A stretch of 64,000 nt of DNA from Epinephelus fuscoguttatus (Eukaryota > Chordata > Actinopteri > Perciformes > Serranidae). Each line of letters begins with the position of its first letter. Position 1 is the first letter of the stretch. A program made the position numbers and the translations under genes. This document shows, piece by piece, positions 51,801-62,253 of this stretch. The notes beneath the pieces were generated by a model. The model searched no databases and was not told where the DNA came from. It saw only the letters and a program-made list of their open reading frames with translations. The DNA is taken from the NCBI RefSeq assembly GCF_011397635.1, contig NC_064773.1, forward strand, positions 20,624,449 through 20,688,448, read 5' to 3'.

Positions 51801-52743
51801 AGGTAGATGGAGGGGTAGAGGGCAGTGCTGGACTCCCACAGCCAGAGCAGCTCATCATTCTGCCTCCTCACCTCCTTGGAGCAGCGCCCTGTGTAGCTTG
51901 GCCTCTCCCAGCCGTAATTGTAGCAGTTAGGAAACAGGTAGAAGCCCCAGAGATAGTTGGGTCTCATAGCTCTGCCAATTTCCAACTTCCCTGACATGAA
52001 ACTCTTTGCTGCCACCTGAAATGGAAGGAAAGAAGGAAGAATAGAAGAGTCAATATTTAATTACTGTTAAGAACTGTATAATTTGTTTGGTTAATCTTTA
52101 GGTAGTTCTGACCTGGAACTGGTGTTTGGCTTTCTCTGTGGCCTGCTGCAATGTGAGGGAGCGGTTTGTCTGCATAAGGTGGGCCACAGATAAAGTCTGG
52201 TAGATTCTTTTTGTGCCCCAGTTTCTGTCCCATAGGGGGCGCCATTCCTCCCAGTCTATCACAGCCAAGCCTCGGCTTGTCCTAGAGGGAGGACAGGAGG
52301 GTGAAGAAGCGAGTTAAAGATCAGCCTCAAGTGTGCCAAGTGATGAAAGACATACATATAAGGTATATTCTCACTTGGATGGGATGTAGAAGTTAACATC
52401 TGCTCTGGCCTTGTTCATACTGGCTCTCAGGTTACCTCTCTGAGGGATGCCACCATTCAACTGTTTCTTTCTCATGAGGTCTACATGTGGGTAAAGACCC
52501 AGTCGGTCTGTGTAGAACAGAGACAGAAACTGTCCTGGGACCTGCAGCAGAAACATGACAGAGTGAATGAACCTGTGAATTTCCCTTAAATAATCAGTCA
52601 GTCAAACTTAATTTTTTGAACACCTTTCAAACAAATCTGCGCAATTAACAAAAGAAAACTTGCTAAAATTTTAATAAAGGAAAAGAAAAGAAATCACAGT
52701 AATTAACAGTAAAACTTTGATATAAAAACAAAAAGAGAAAAAA

Positions 52744-52776
<33 letters not shown>

Positions 52777-55700
52777 GTAATAAAATAAACAGAATAAAAC
52801 CATAAAATTTAAAGCTAGATGAAAGAGATGAGTTTTTTGTCTACATTTTAAAAAATATATATTTTCAGCTCTTCTCAAATCACCAAATGTTTTTGTTCTG
52901 CTTTATGGAACAGCTAAAAGAAAAGAACCCAACTGGTGGGTCGCGGTCCAAAAGTGGGTCTTGAGTCCATTCTGAATGGACCACAAGTGACTCACAAACG
53001 TGTCAGGTTTGTAAAAAGCACACTTTATTTTCAAGTACAGTAAATTTCCGGCACAGTGCTTTTATTTTGAAGTGCCATTTCCTACTGTAGAGTGAGTGAC
53101 TAACTGATAGTTATGTAACAGAGTCAGCAAACTAGTTCGGTGAAATGCATGTATGATGCTGAATATATTAAACTGTGTGGACCTTGAATTAATGACTAAG
53201 GAGAGATCTGGACCCTGTGGGAACCACTGGTCTGGTGCATGGCCATGTACATGTAGTGCCTTATCAACTCGTAGAAGAATTTTAAAATCAATATGAAAAC
53301 AAACAGTGTAAAGACTTTTAAAATAGGCATATGTATTTCTCGGTAGACAGACAGGAGAGTGTTACAGTGGTGTAGCCTGCTATTTATAAAAGTGTGCTCT
53401 GGGTTGTTTTTGTCTGTCTAACTTGTGCTTCCCTGTCATTCACCTTCTGCCATCATGAAGGATCCTCCACTTACTTTCATGCACCTTGAGGAGACAAGGA
53501 GAGAGGTGGCTTCTGGAGGAGCCACTTTGTAATTTTTCATAGGGGTGATCAGATAGGGCCACTGATAATCTTGGAGTTTCTCACTCCAATAGAATTTCAG
53601 GAATTTGCTTATGCTGTTAAAGTACACAGTGTGGGCCAGTTAAGGAATCACATACTGATATACCCTTGTTTTCTTATTTTACAGTTAATATTGGTTATTA
53701 TCTGATCTGATAACTGATTATCTTTAATTTGAAATAGTACACAGATTATAAGGAACATTTGCGAGGAACAAGCGTTCTTTAGTTTAGGGGAGAGTCGTGG
53801 GTACCCATGGAACCCATTTTCATTTAGATATCTTGAGGTGAGAGTTCAAAGGACCTCTCTGAAAATGACCTTGGGAGTTGTTCCCTTGCCAAAATTTAGC
53901 ATATTTTTGGAACATTATTTAGGTCCCTTCCTGACAAGGTTTGACAACATGGTTGGTACCAGTTGATGCCTTAGGTTGTCTTGTACTACATTCGCACTCC
54001 TTTAAAAAATGAAAGACAGTAATATCGACCTCCAATTACTTTTTCGAATTTTTTGTTAGAGGTGGCCGAAAGCGGGCTTATTCTCACTGCACTTACACTG
54101 TACTGCTGTATATAGGAAACTACAGATAATAATGAACACAGTTACATGGCGAGATCCAATATAATATGCCGTCAATTTATGTGTGATATTACCGTAGAAT
54201 ATATAGCATAATTTAATCGAAAAGTTTGGAGGCATGACATGATGCAGCAGTTTGTTTGTTTTTAATTTACCATACAGTCAACATACGAATATTCTTACAC
54301 AGCTTTGTGGTATATTATTGTGCAGATAACAATGATGCAAGTAAATTAATAGCCAAAGTAAGAAAAAAACAGTGATTTGTGCATAAATGAGACCAGTCTC
54401 ACTCCAAAGTTGCCGATATCCGACGCTTAGGCAGTGACTTGTGGCGTCAGAAATCAACACAAAAGGCGTCTTTCAGTGTCAGTGTGATAGGCTGCTGGTT
54501 GCCGTTATCGTTTAACGGCGTCTGGTGGTGTCATGGGGAAACATGGCGGGACAAAGACAAAAGTTAAGGCGGCGAAAGTACGACTGGGGAGGGCGGGATG
54601 GGTGGTGGATGGATCCAACAAACATCGACTTTTAAACTGCCAAAAACTAACCACGTGCTTTTGTTGTTGAAGGGGAAAAAAATGTCAATTTGCGGTGTTG
54701 TACTGATGTAGTGCATTTATTTTGAAAGAGACTGTATGTAAACATTAAATTTCCTGTGAAAACGGAAGTGTGGTTTGAAAGAAGACAATGCATGTAACAG
54801 GCAGAACTTGACACAGTGTCCCAGAACGTCAACAACCAACACACCGATGGTACCTTGCACGTCGTATGTGGGCGTGGAAAGTCCATGACCAAACATCAAT
54901 ATGTGACAAGGTCGGAGTGAGAATGTGTTGCCTAAAAATACTACTTATAATCGTCGTGTTAACAGATAACATAAATGAGTAAAGGACTCCTGTTATGGGC
55001 CCATAAGCAATGTTCCTATCTAACTTTGTTTGCATGCATGGAATAGGTGTGGCAACTACTACCCCCCCCCACCCCCCACTCCCACCCACCCGCACCAATT
55101 TTTTTTTTTTAAGTAAATCATTGGAAATGTTCTTCCATAATATCTTTATGTAAAGTAAGTGAGCTTGTAAATTGATTACAGCGAGTGTTTTGCAACCATT
55201 GATTTGAATATAAGTAAAAAGTTGAGTCGAACTCAACTCAATACATCATTCAAATATGTGTCCCCTTACCTTAGCAGGTGTGGCCACTCCTTTAAAGGGT
55301 GAGGTGTCCAGTGAGACATTATATCTCTTACACACCATATCAGGGATGTTCCAGCTAACAATGAAAGGCTGGTGCTCAAACAGTGGACCTGTGGTGTCGG
55401 GGAGAGGGGGAGGTGGAAGCAGTCCAGGCTGACGAGAGGCTGCTGCTTCTGGAGGAGATGGCAAGGTTTTGGGGAGAGGAGGCGAGAATACTCTGGAGAG
55501 GGGTGATGTTGAAACTGGAGACAGAAGTTTGGGTGAAGTAGTCTGAGGTAGAGGGGGAGATGGCAAACTTTTTGGAAGTGAAGGAGGAAATAATTTAGCA
55601 GTGTGAAGAGGACATTTCTCAGGAGACGGAGGATACAGACGGATCCGTTTTTTGTGCAGAAGTAGTTTTAGAGTTTTAAGGGGTGATGTGAGATGTTTGC

Positions 55701-56202
55701 AGGAGTGAGGGAGCAACTTGGGGATATTGGTGGGAAATAGTTTTAGGGGTTTAAGAGGAAGGTGGGATACAGGGTGACAGACTGGATCAGTACTCTGTGA
55801 GGCTTTTTTGGCAAACTGACAGGAGACTGTTTTTGTAGCAGCTAAGGGTGAGGATATAGGGAGGTCTCTGGGGGACGTTAGGTTGAAGAGTGACACTACA
55901 GAAATAGCTGACATTGATTTTGAGGGAGTTGTCACAGAGGCTTGTGACGAAGATGCTGGCCTGACAGCAGAGGTGGATGGTTTTAGGGTTGCAGGAGTGG
56001 CAGAAGAAATGGCTGATACATTAGTGTCACCAACAGGTGCGAGCACTGCTCTTGATGTTGGCAGGGCAGGTAATGAAAGAACAGGCCAGACGGAGAGGGT
56101 GAGAGCAGGGAGGACAGAGATGGGCAGAGGGGGAAAGACTGATGTGGTGAGTGAGAGAAGCAGCAGCACACAGCTTCTGCTCTTCTGTGTGACTGAAACC
56201 AT
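48892..56202 (-). CDS. Hyaluronidase (SPAM1/HYAL4 group) with long N-terminal extension, seven coding exons
   Basis: Spliced gene predicting 724 aa. Exons on the minus strand: 56202-55270, 52541-52375, 52281-52113, 52015-51797, 51719-51561, 51100-51011, 49329-48892. All junctions are GT-AG and keep frame. It is a glycoside hydrolase family 56 endo-hexosaminidase that cuts hyaluronan, probably secreted. Residues 1-25 look like a signal peptide (CVLLLLSLTTSVF core). Residues 26-270 are Pro/Ser/Thr/Lys-rich. The enzyme domain starts near 272 (FIVSWNIPDMVC). The catalytic motif LAVIDWEEWRP has acid D376 and E378. The motif LWGFYLFPNCYN and the ALYPSIYL and VVWG blocks are typical of the family. 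The C-terminal EGF-like part has C607, C612, C618, C665, C667 and C673. No hydrophobic tail for a GPI anchor is seen. Relatives are about 450-510 aa, so the extension is unusual. The context (convergent with tmem229a) suggests SPAM1/HYAL4; fish hyal6-type naming is possible, so no symbol is given. Confidence 0.92.
49783..50261 (+). repeat. Dispersed repeat family A, copy 2 (hyaluronidase intron 6)
   Basis: Uninterrupted copy, ending ATTATTTTGTACAGTCTATG. It lies between coding exons 6 and 7 of the hyaluronidase. Confidence 0.65.
50545..50700 (+). repeat. Dispersed repeat family A, 3' part only
   Basis: It carries GGTCACTTCTGGCTCC, CTTGAGGCTTCAAAAC, AGTCCACAAACC and the end ATTTTTATACAGTCTATG, in the same orientation as copy 2 and in the same intron. 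Confidence 0.6.
52747..52774 (+). repeat. (AAT)n microsatellite in hyaluronidase intron 1
   Basis: About nine AAT units, close to exon 2 on the 5' side. Confidence 0.95.
52922..53229. mobile_element. hAT-type MITE relic in hyaluronidase intron 1
   Basis: Same family as 56270-56539 but inverted: CCCAACTGGTGGGTC...CCAAAAGTGGGTC at the left, GGGAACCACTG at the right. The left terminus is eroded and no target duplication is left, so it is older. Confidence 0.75.
54390..54930. mobile_element. MITE-like repeat in hyaluronidase intron 1
   Basis: The ends mirror each other (CAGTCTCACTCC on the left, CATTCTCACTCC from the right). Inside, GTGGATGGATCCAACAAACA and CACGTGCTTTTGTTG resemble the copy at 62610-63050. 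A third partial match (GGGAGTGAGAATGTGTTG) is at 24462-24479. Confidence 0.55.
55062..55110 (+). repeat. C-rich run followed by T10 in hyaluronidase intron 1
   Basis: Runs of C with CCCACCC, then ten T, about 160 bases downstream of exon 1 in gene direction. On the minus strand it is a G-rich tract near the donor site, a possible G-quadruplex. Confidence 0.8.
55270..56202 (-). other. First coding exon of the hyaluronidase: signal peptide and low-complexity stalk
   Basis: This 933-base exon encodes residues 1-311. Only the last 40 residues are recognisable hyaluronidase. The rest is a signal-like N-terminus and about 245 residues rich in Pro, Ser, Thr, Leu and Lys, with repeated PPLPKTLPSPP-type phrases near the end and a few cysteines. 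The frame is open throughout and the exon ends in a consensus donor (AAG|GTAAGG) in phase 0. The next exon continues the enzyme domain in frame, so the extension is part of the same frame rather than a neighbouring ORF. An Ala/Pro/Ser/Thr-rich stalk would be a candidate for O-glycosylation; that is inference. Confidence 0.8.
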
Positions 56203-56209
56203 CCTTTCC

Positions 56210-56220
56210 CCTGGCTGAAG
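56210..56220 (-). promoter_or_regulatory. Tandem splice acceptors before the hyaluronidase start codon
   Basis: The minus-strand sequence TTTGTTTCTCTTCAGCCAGG has two AG acceptors 4 bases apart, giving exon starts at 56214 or 56210. Both leave the ATG at 56202 in the mRNA. They differ in frame relative to any upstream coding exon. The polypyrimidine tract is good. Confidence 0.6.
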
Positions 56221-56269
56221 AGAAACAAAATAAAACAGAACCAATCAAATTCCATATTATAGTCTAATA

Positions 56270-56539
56270 CAGTGGTCCCCAACTGGTCCAGCCACAGGGT
56301 CCAGATTTCCCCTTAGTCATTAGCTCAGGGGCCACACAGCTGAATAAAGTCAGTGTCATACTTGTGTTCGGCCATGTTGTCAAGCTAGTTTGCTGTCTCT
56401 GTAGTCTATTATTCACTCACTCTACAGCAAGAAACGATACATCAAAATAAAAGCTTGACACATTAGCGAGTTGTGCAGTCCAATCAGAATGGACTCAGGA
56501 CCCACTTTTGGACTGTGACCCACCAGTTGGGAACCACTG
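56270..56539. mobile_element. 270-bp hAT-type MITE with perfect 8-bp target duplication
   Basis: Ends are CAGTGGTCCCCAACTGGT and CAGTGGTTCCCAACTGGT (reverse complement of the right end). The flanking duplication is GTCTAATA (56262-56269 and 56540-56547). Both are classic hAT features. It lies just upstream of the first hyaluronidase coding exon. Confidence 0.92.
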
Positions 56540-56602
56540 GTCTAATATGCAAATATAATAGTAGCCAATGTTGCAACAAGCTTGACAATGTTCCCTTTTT
56601 AA

Positions 56603-57094
56603 AGGAATACTTCAGCCCCCAAAATGACCGTTTGTGTATCAGCTACTCACCCCGTGTTACGGTGAATTTGTGAACACAGTTTTGCGTGCCTCCAGTGAAC
56701 GAAGAATCCAAAAACTGAAAAAACTCTTGACGAATAAAAGTAACAGGGGTCTGCATTTACCAACAGTAGAACTGTATCCAAACATAAATTTACAAACTCT
56801 CATACAACTTATGCAGTATAATCCAGTATTTATCCAGTTGTATGTCCAGTACTTCGCAAACAGACAGCCCTTATTGTGTAACTGGTGACTCCAACTTAAG
56901 AGAGCAGAGGTGAGTTTCAGTATTAGTTCAGTTCCACCTTTTGTTCATGGAGGTAGACTTCACATGAACTTTAGCAGTTTTTGGATCATTCCTTCACTGG
57001 AAGCACTTAAATGACACAAAACTTTTTTCGAAAATTCAGCAGAACATGGGTGAGTAATTAATATTTTTTATATTTGGGGAGTGAAGTATTCCTG
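56603..57094. mobile_element. MITE-like element with AGGAATACTTCA inverted ends
   Basis: Left AGGAATACTTCAGCCCCCAA, right (reverse complement) AGGAATACTTCACTCCCCAA. Internal CAGCTACTCACCC and ATTACTCACCC also mirror each other. This is a common fish repeat type. No target duplication could be settled. Confidence 0.7.
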
Positions 57095-57812
57095 TAAGAT
57101 ATTCAGAGCACATGTGATGTTTGCTCATTTTCAGTTCTTATCCCAAGTTGGGCTTTTACATGCACAGTGTAATTGAAATGAAATGCCCAGTCCCTTTAAC
57201 TCACCTGGTGAAGCTACACATTTTGACAAATATATGCCTGTCTCAATTAGAGGCCTAGTCTGGTTGCCATGCAGTTCATTTTTTATAGAAGTTCTCTGGA
57301 TGTACAAAACCAGGTTGTCGGCTACCTCAAATTACGTGTCCATTCCTCGATTACCCTGTCAGTTATTTATATTCCTTTAGTCCGTAAGGGTCCTCCGATC
57401 AAAAGAATCAAAATGGTTTTTCATAAAAATGAATCCAAATTGTGAGTTTTGTTTTAACAGGATAAAATGGTGTTGTGTTGGTATTACAGTGCCGTAATCC
57501 TTGAGTGTTGTAACTGTCTCTTTCTCTGATGCACTTTCGGAGCTAGATCAGATGAATGACTCACAATTGATATATTATCTGAAGCCTAATTTTATACAGG
57601 TAATATTTACACTGTTTTTTTTTTTGTTTGTTTGTTTTAAATTTGATTGTATTTCCTGATCTTTGCAGAGCAACAGTTTTGTGTGAAAGGAAATTAAAGG
57701 CCTGTCCCAAATATAAGCCTGTTGATCTCAGTGATTCAAGCAAATAATAGCCCGGGATATTAATTGAAGTTTTACAGTATAACTGTACAACCTAATATCA
57801 CCATATCTGAAG

Positions 57813-58760
57813 AAGGGCTGGGCAAGATATCGATATTCATCAAAATGTTGACATGAGACTACATATCATCTTAGATTGTGGATATAGTAAAATTTGAGCA
57901 CAGCATTAGTTCAGGCAGGACACGATGTCAAGCTAAGCTCACATCCTAGCTACATCAGCTGATCTCAAACAGCCCAATCAACTGATGGAGCAGCTGACTG
58001 ATGGAAGGGAGTCAGCTGATAGATCACATGATTCCTTTCTATGCAACCAATTGGTAAATCCCATTCAGGGCGCTCTATTTAAACTGCTTTGACCTGCCTA
58101 CTGTTGCTGCTTCCTCTGCAAGCCACTTTGCAACCCGCCTCCACCCCAGCTCCTCCTTTTTGTGTTGTGTCTGACTTATCAATGTCATTTCTGTTTGTCG
58201 TTGATGCTGCTCTGTTCTGTTCCTGGGGGGTCTTTGCTGCTGCTCTCCCTGCCTTAGGCTTTCCGTGTAGGCGCATGGAAGGGCAGGGAGGTTTGATCTC
58301 TTTGCCTTAAGCTTTCCTTGTTTGCACATGGAGGGGCAGAGAGATGTGCTCTTTCCACCTTAGGCTTTCCATGTAGGAGCCTGGAGGAGGCAGAGAGGCT
58401 CCAGAACAGAGCCATAATGTAATGTAATACTGCAAATGGAAATAAAGTTTTCTTTGATGAAAGTGGTCCTGACTGAAATGTGAGTTGTGTTGTCTTTTCA
58501 TTAATTTTAAAGGCTGCATTACAGTAAAGTGATGTAATTGTCTGAACTTACGAGACGGTTCTAGCTGTTCTAGCATTTGCCTTTACCCACATAGTCATTA
58601 TATCCACACTACTCATGATTATCTATCAAAAGTCTCACTGTGTAAATATTTTTGTTATAAGCACCAATATTCAACCCTACAATATTGTTTCAGTATCAAT
58701 ATCAAGGTATTTGGTCAAAAATACCTTGACTTTTGATTTTCTCCATATCACCCAGCCCTA
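57813..58760. mobile_element. 948-bp non-autonomous hAT-type element with 8-bp target duplication
   Basis: Left end AAGGGCTGGGCAAGATATCG, right end (reverse complement) TAGGGCTGGGTGATATGGAG. ATCTGAAG flanks it on both sides (57805-57812 and 58761-58768). Inside, 58250-58400 has about three copies of a roughly 58-bp unit based on CTTAGGCTTTCC. No transposase frame was recognised. It lies between the candidate upstream exon and the first coding exon of the hyaluronidase. Confidence 0.88.
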
Positions 58761-59049
58761 ATCTGAAGTCATTTTCTCTTCATTTTACTCAGCTATCAAC
58801 TCTCATTTGAAATCCAAAAGAAATCACAGCTTATCTGCAGAATTCAAATCCAACCTCCTACTCCTGCCATGATTTCACACTCCTTGTCTTCCTAAACACA
58901 AACCACACACTCCAGAGCTCTATGAGGTGTAAAGTGATCTTTATGTTTATCTAAGCATTCCTAAATCAGCATGAAGCCACCTTAACAATTATAAACCACA
59001 GCACACCAACTCAAAACTAACTTACAGAATATGTAAAAAGACACAATAC

Positions 59050-59323
59050 CTGAACATGCCTTCAGTGGAGCCGTCTCACCATAAGATGTGTTGACGGGAG
59101 TGCAGAGAGTATGAGTGTCCTCCCAAAAATGACAGTCTGATATAGGTATGGGAGGAGAGGCATGATGGGCAGGGCTGTGTAAAAGGATGCTCTCTGCTCT
59201 TCGTTGTTTGTCTAAGGAAAACGCGTTGTTTTGATCGCCCAGTGCCAAGTTTGACTCGGAGCGGAGGAGGAGGAGGAGGAGGAGGAGGAGGAGGGCACAC
59301 CTGGGTGTGAGGTTATGAAGCAT
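59050..59323 (-). other. Candidate upstream exon with a microsatellite-encoded signal-like sequence
   Basis: A minus-strand frame starts at 59323 and reads MLHNLTPRCA, then ten Leu (from the GGA/CTC repeat), then RSESN and about 65 further residues. It meets a donor-like TTCAG|GTATTG after 59050, in phase 1. It lies upstream of the hyaluronidase on the same strand, so it may be its 5' exon. Joined to the acceptor after 56211 (exon from 56210) it would read in frame into the 56202 ATG. Joined to the acceptor after 56215 (exon from 56214) it would not. It could equally be 5' UTR or chance. Confidence 0.35.
59263..59294 (+). repeat. (GGA)n microsatellite
   Basis: About ten GGA units. On the minus strand it encodes the Leu run of the candidate upstream exon. 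Confidence 0.95.
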
Positions 59324-59604
59324 GCACTGTCCTTATAGTGAAGCAAACGGAGTAGGTCATCAGTATGGAGCTTCGACTGTCATTGCGCCGGTGTTGACAC
59401 TAATGTTTGTCACCTAGGATGGGAAAAACAAATGATTACAACAATGAAAGTGGTGAAAGCAAATGGGATTACTTGATAAACTGACATTCATCCTTCAATA
59501 TTTCAAAACTACATGCACAGTTCATCCTGTCTGGATTTGGACTCATAGCTTTAAGGTGATCTTGTAAGGGCTGTGGGTTCAACATCATATCGAGTCACAC
59601 AAAG

Positions 59605-60904
59605 TGATTTTGCCAAGCAGGACATGTTCATGAATCAACATCCCACATTGCGTTCCTGGACCAACATTGCAATCAACCTGTGCTTTTTCTACTGAGCAAA
59701 GTTTTCCAAATTGAAATTGGTTCATTTGAATCAAAGTCTCAGTAAGACTGAACAAACTCTATATGCGCTACTGCAGGGTTAATGAGTTAGCTTGCTCAGT
59801 GGGTAGGCTATGCTAGAATATAAGCAAGTTAGCTTTCTATCTAAGTAGACCATGGTATCATGTAAGCTTGCCAATAGGGTACAATACTAGTGAGTGAGGC
59901 TCTGATCGCACAGAAAGCGTTTTAGCAGCTGAAGGCGCCTTTTTGTAATTGTTCATAATGAGAATGTTTTTTTGTGTAGCAACACGCCTCGTATTGCTAC
60001 ACTCTAGGCATTTGATGTTTTTGCAAGAAGCGATCTAAACTCCTCGAGTTGAAAAGCAGAAAAACGCCCCACATCACCTCTTTTTTCATATTCTTTTTTC
60101 CCATTATCCAATCAGATGATTTGAGGGGCGGGCCTTCTGTGGTGGTCACGACAACAAGTTTACAGGTGGTAAACAATGGAGGAGAAACTGGTGGTAGCGG
60201 AGTTATACGGCCAGGTTGTCAAACTGCCCCAAGTCATCTTAAACTATACCTGGAAATGGCAATCATTGAGGAGAAGCTCCTGGACCAACTGGTGGTGCTA
60301 CCCGTGATCCACCCTCTTTTCTAGGGTCTCATGTACCCACACAGATCTCTGTTTCCCTGTGCCAAACAAACCTCTTATTTTTCAGTTGCAAATAACTAAT
60401 TTAACAATTTGTTTATGCTGGATAGGGACTATCATCATTATGTGGATTCTGGATAACTTGTTCATGTTGACATCAACATAGCAGTGATGGTTCTGGATCA
60501 AAATTAGCAATTCTATTCAGGATCAACATGGCAATGGCGATCCAAGACCAACATGAACGTATATCCAAGATCAACAAGGTAATGATGTTCCTGGATCAAC
60601 AAAGAAATGATCCTGGATCGACATGGCAGTGATGATCCTGGATCGAAAATGGATGGATGAAGTGGATCCTGGATGGAAACGAAAGGGGAAATGTGTCCAT
60701 GGCAGGTCTTTACAACTGCAAAATAACATGATTCTAGCCTAATGCTAAGTATACTTGTTAGCATAGCCTTCCTATTTAGCAGCTAACTCACTAACCCTGG
60801 AGCTACGGATGATGTCAGAGGGCTGTGACTGGTTGATCGCAGTGTTGGTCCAGGAATGCAATGTGGGATGTTGATCCAGGAACATGTCCTTCTCGGCAAA
60901 ATCA
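59605..60904. mobile_element. Long inverted-repeat (foldback-like) element
   Basis: The left arm (59605-59850) and right arm (about 60720-60904) are inverted copies. Both begin TGATTTTGCC, then GGACATGTTC, then ATCAACATCCCACATTGC and TCCTGGACCAACA, and deeper share GAGTTAGC and AGGCTATGCTA. Between them are short imperfect repeats of GGATCAACATGGCAATG type. No transposase was seen and the exact ends are uncertain. Confidence 0.7.
60485..60690 (+). repeat. Imperfect tandem repeats of about 30 bp (GGATCAACATGGCAATGATG type)
   Basis: The phrase 'GGATCAACA... AATGATG' recurs about six times with drift. The same phrase occurs in the arms of the enclosing inverted-repeat element, so the array probably arose from it. 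Confidence 0.6.
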
Positions 60905-62253
60905 TGCTGTACATAATGGAGTCATAGCAAAGTAAGACAGATTAAACCAACATCTTCACCGAAAGACGGCATGGTGAGAAAGAAGAATTGCAGCTCAGCC
61001 TTAGATTCAAGACCACCTGTTTCGATACAATATTTATCAAGTAAATAAATTTCTGGCTGCCTTTTCTTGTTCATCAAGGATTCAGAAAATGTAAATTGTT
61101 TAAGATAGCAGTTCAATAACAGTAACACTGGCTGGCAGGATAGCCTGGTTGGAAAAACAATTGCATAATAGGCTACATGCTATCAATCAGCACCCTCTCC
61201 CCTAGGAGACAGGAAAGTTTCACACCCAGGTGGCAACAGAGGAGCTGTATACTGATGGCATCAATAACAGCTCCTCTCTTTTCTATGAGACTGTAAGTGT
61301 TAAAAAACTGTGAAGTTAACGGTCAAAAAATAACTCAAATATAACTAAGAATAGAACCTTTCACCTCAGTGTCACAAGCCGTCTGCATTGTCTGTGGTGT
61401 ATCTATTGGACTGTTTACCCCACACGTGTTTATGTGTCTGCTCGGGGACATGTAATACCAAATGGTGGTGGTTACTTCACAAGTTGGTGGCACAGTGAGA
61501 ACAGTGGCTGTTTTTAGGAGGGTGATACGTGTACCTGTGTGTGTTTTTGTTCAAATAATACAAGTAAACAAGATTATGTTTCATTAAAAACAGACCTTTT
61601 TTTTTTTTAAATTTCTGAATCAGAAATCAGTCCCTCTACAGATAGAGTCAATGGAGCACTATGATGATGAGCAAATGTAATTTACAGGACCAGTCACAAG
61701 ATGGAACTGCTGATATTCCATAAAAATAGGTCAAATATGAAATATGATCCTTGTGTCCAAGAGACATAAGGTTTCAAAGCACCAAAATAACAGACCTGCA
61801 GATGCTGCACTCCACCATTGGTTTACAGATTAGATTAGATTAGATTAGATTAGATTAATATCATATTTGGTTTGCTGCAGTGCAGTGGCTGTTACTACCT
61901 ACTAAGCCTAGAAGGTTTAGTACCAAATACTTCAACTGTTATGTCATTAACGATGGATTACGCCTGTAGGGATATGACCAAAATGTTTCATGTACTGATG
62001 CAACATTAAATAGGTATATTCTTACCTCTTCTATCTTTCTGTCATTGTTGACAGGTAGGCACCCTGCAGCCCGCTGATAGATCAAATCTCAAGTTGATCA
62101 GCAGGTTTTGCAGCATGTCATTGTCAAGAGTTCATAATGTAGAACAGAATGCACACCAGGAGTTGCACTCATGGATGGCATACTGAACGGGCACAGGCCC
62201 AGAGGCCCAAAGTGTTAGGAGCCCCACCTGCAAAATGTGACTCCCCAGTGGTG
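60905..62253. other. Non-coding DNA, no gene recognised
   Basis: Apart from the GATTA microsatellite there is nothing recognisable. Confidence 0.4.
61828..61858 (+). repeat. (GATTA)n microsatellite
   Basis: Six pentamer units, almost perfect. Confidence 0.95.

Noticed and set aside
55883..56218. 111-residue plus-strand frame opposite hyaluronidase exon 1
   Set aside because: Antisense shadow of the stalk-encoding exon, with no recognisable domain.
59076..59300. Minus-strand frame with a Pro run
   Set aside because: Another frame of the GGA repeat; the Leu-run frame is the more interesting reading and ends in a donor site.
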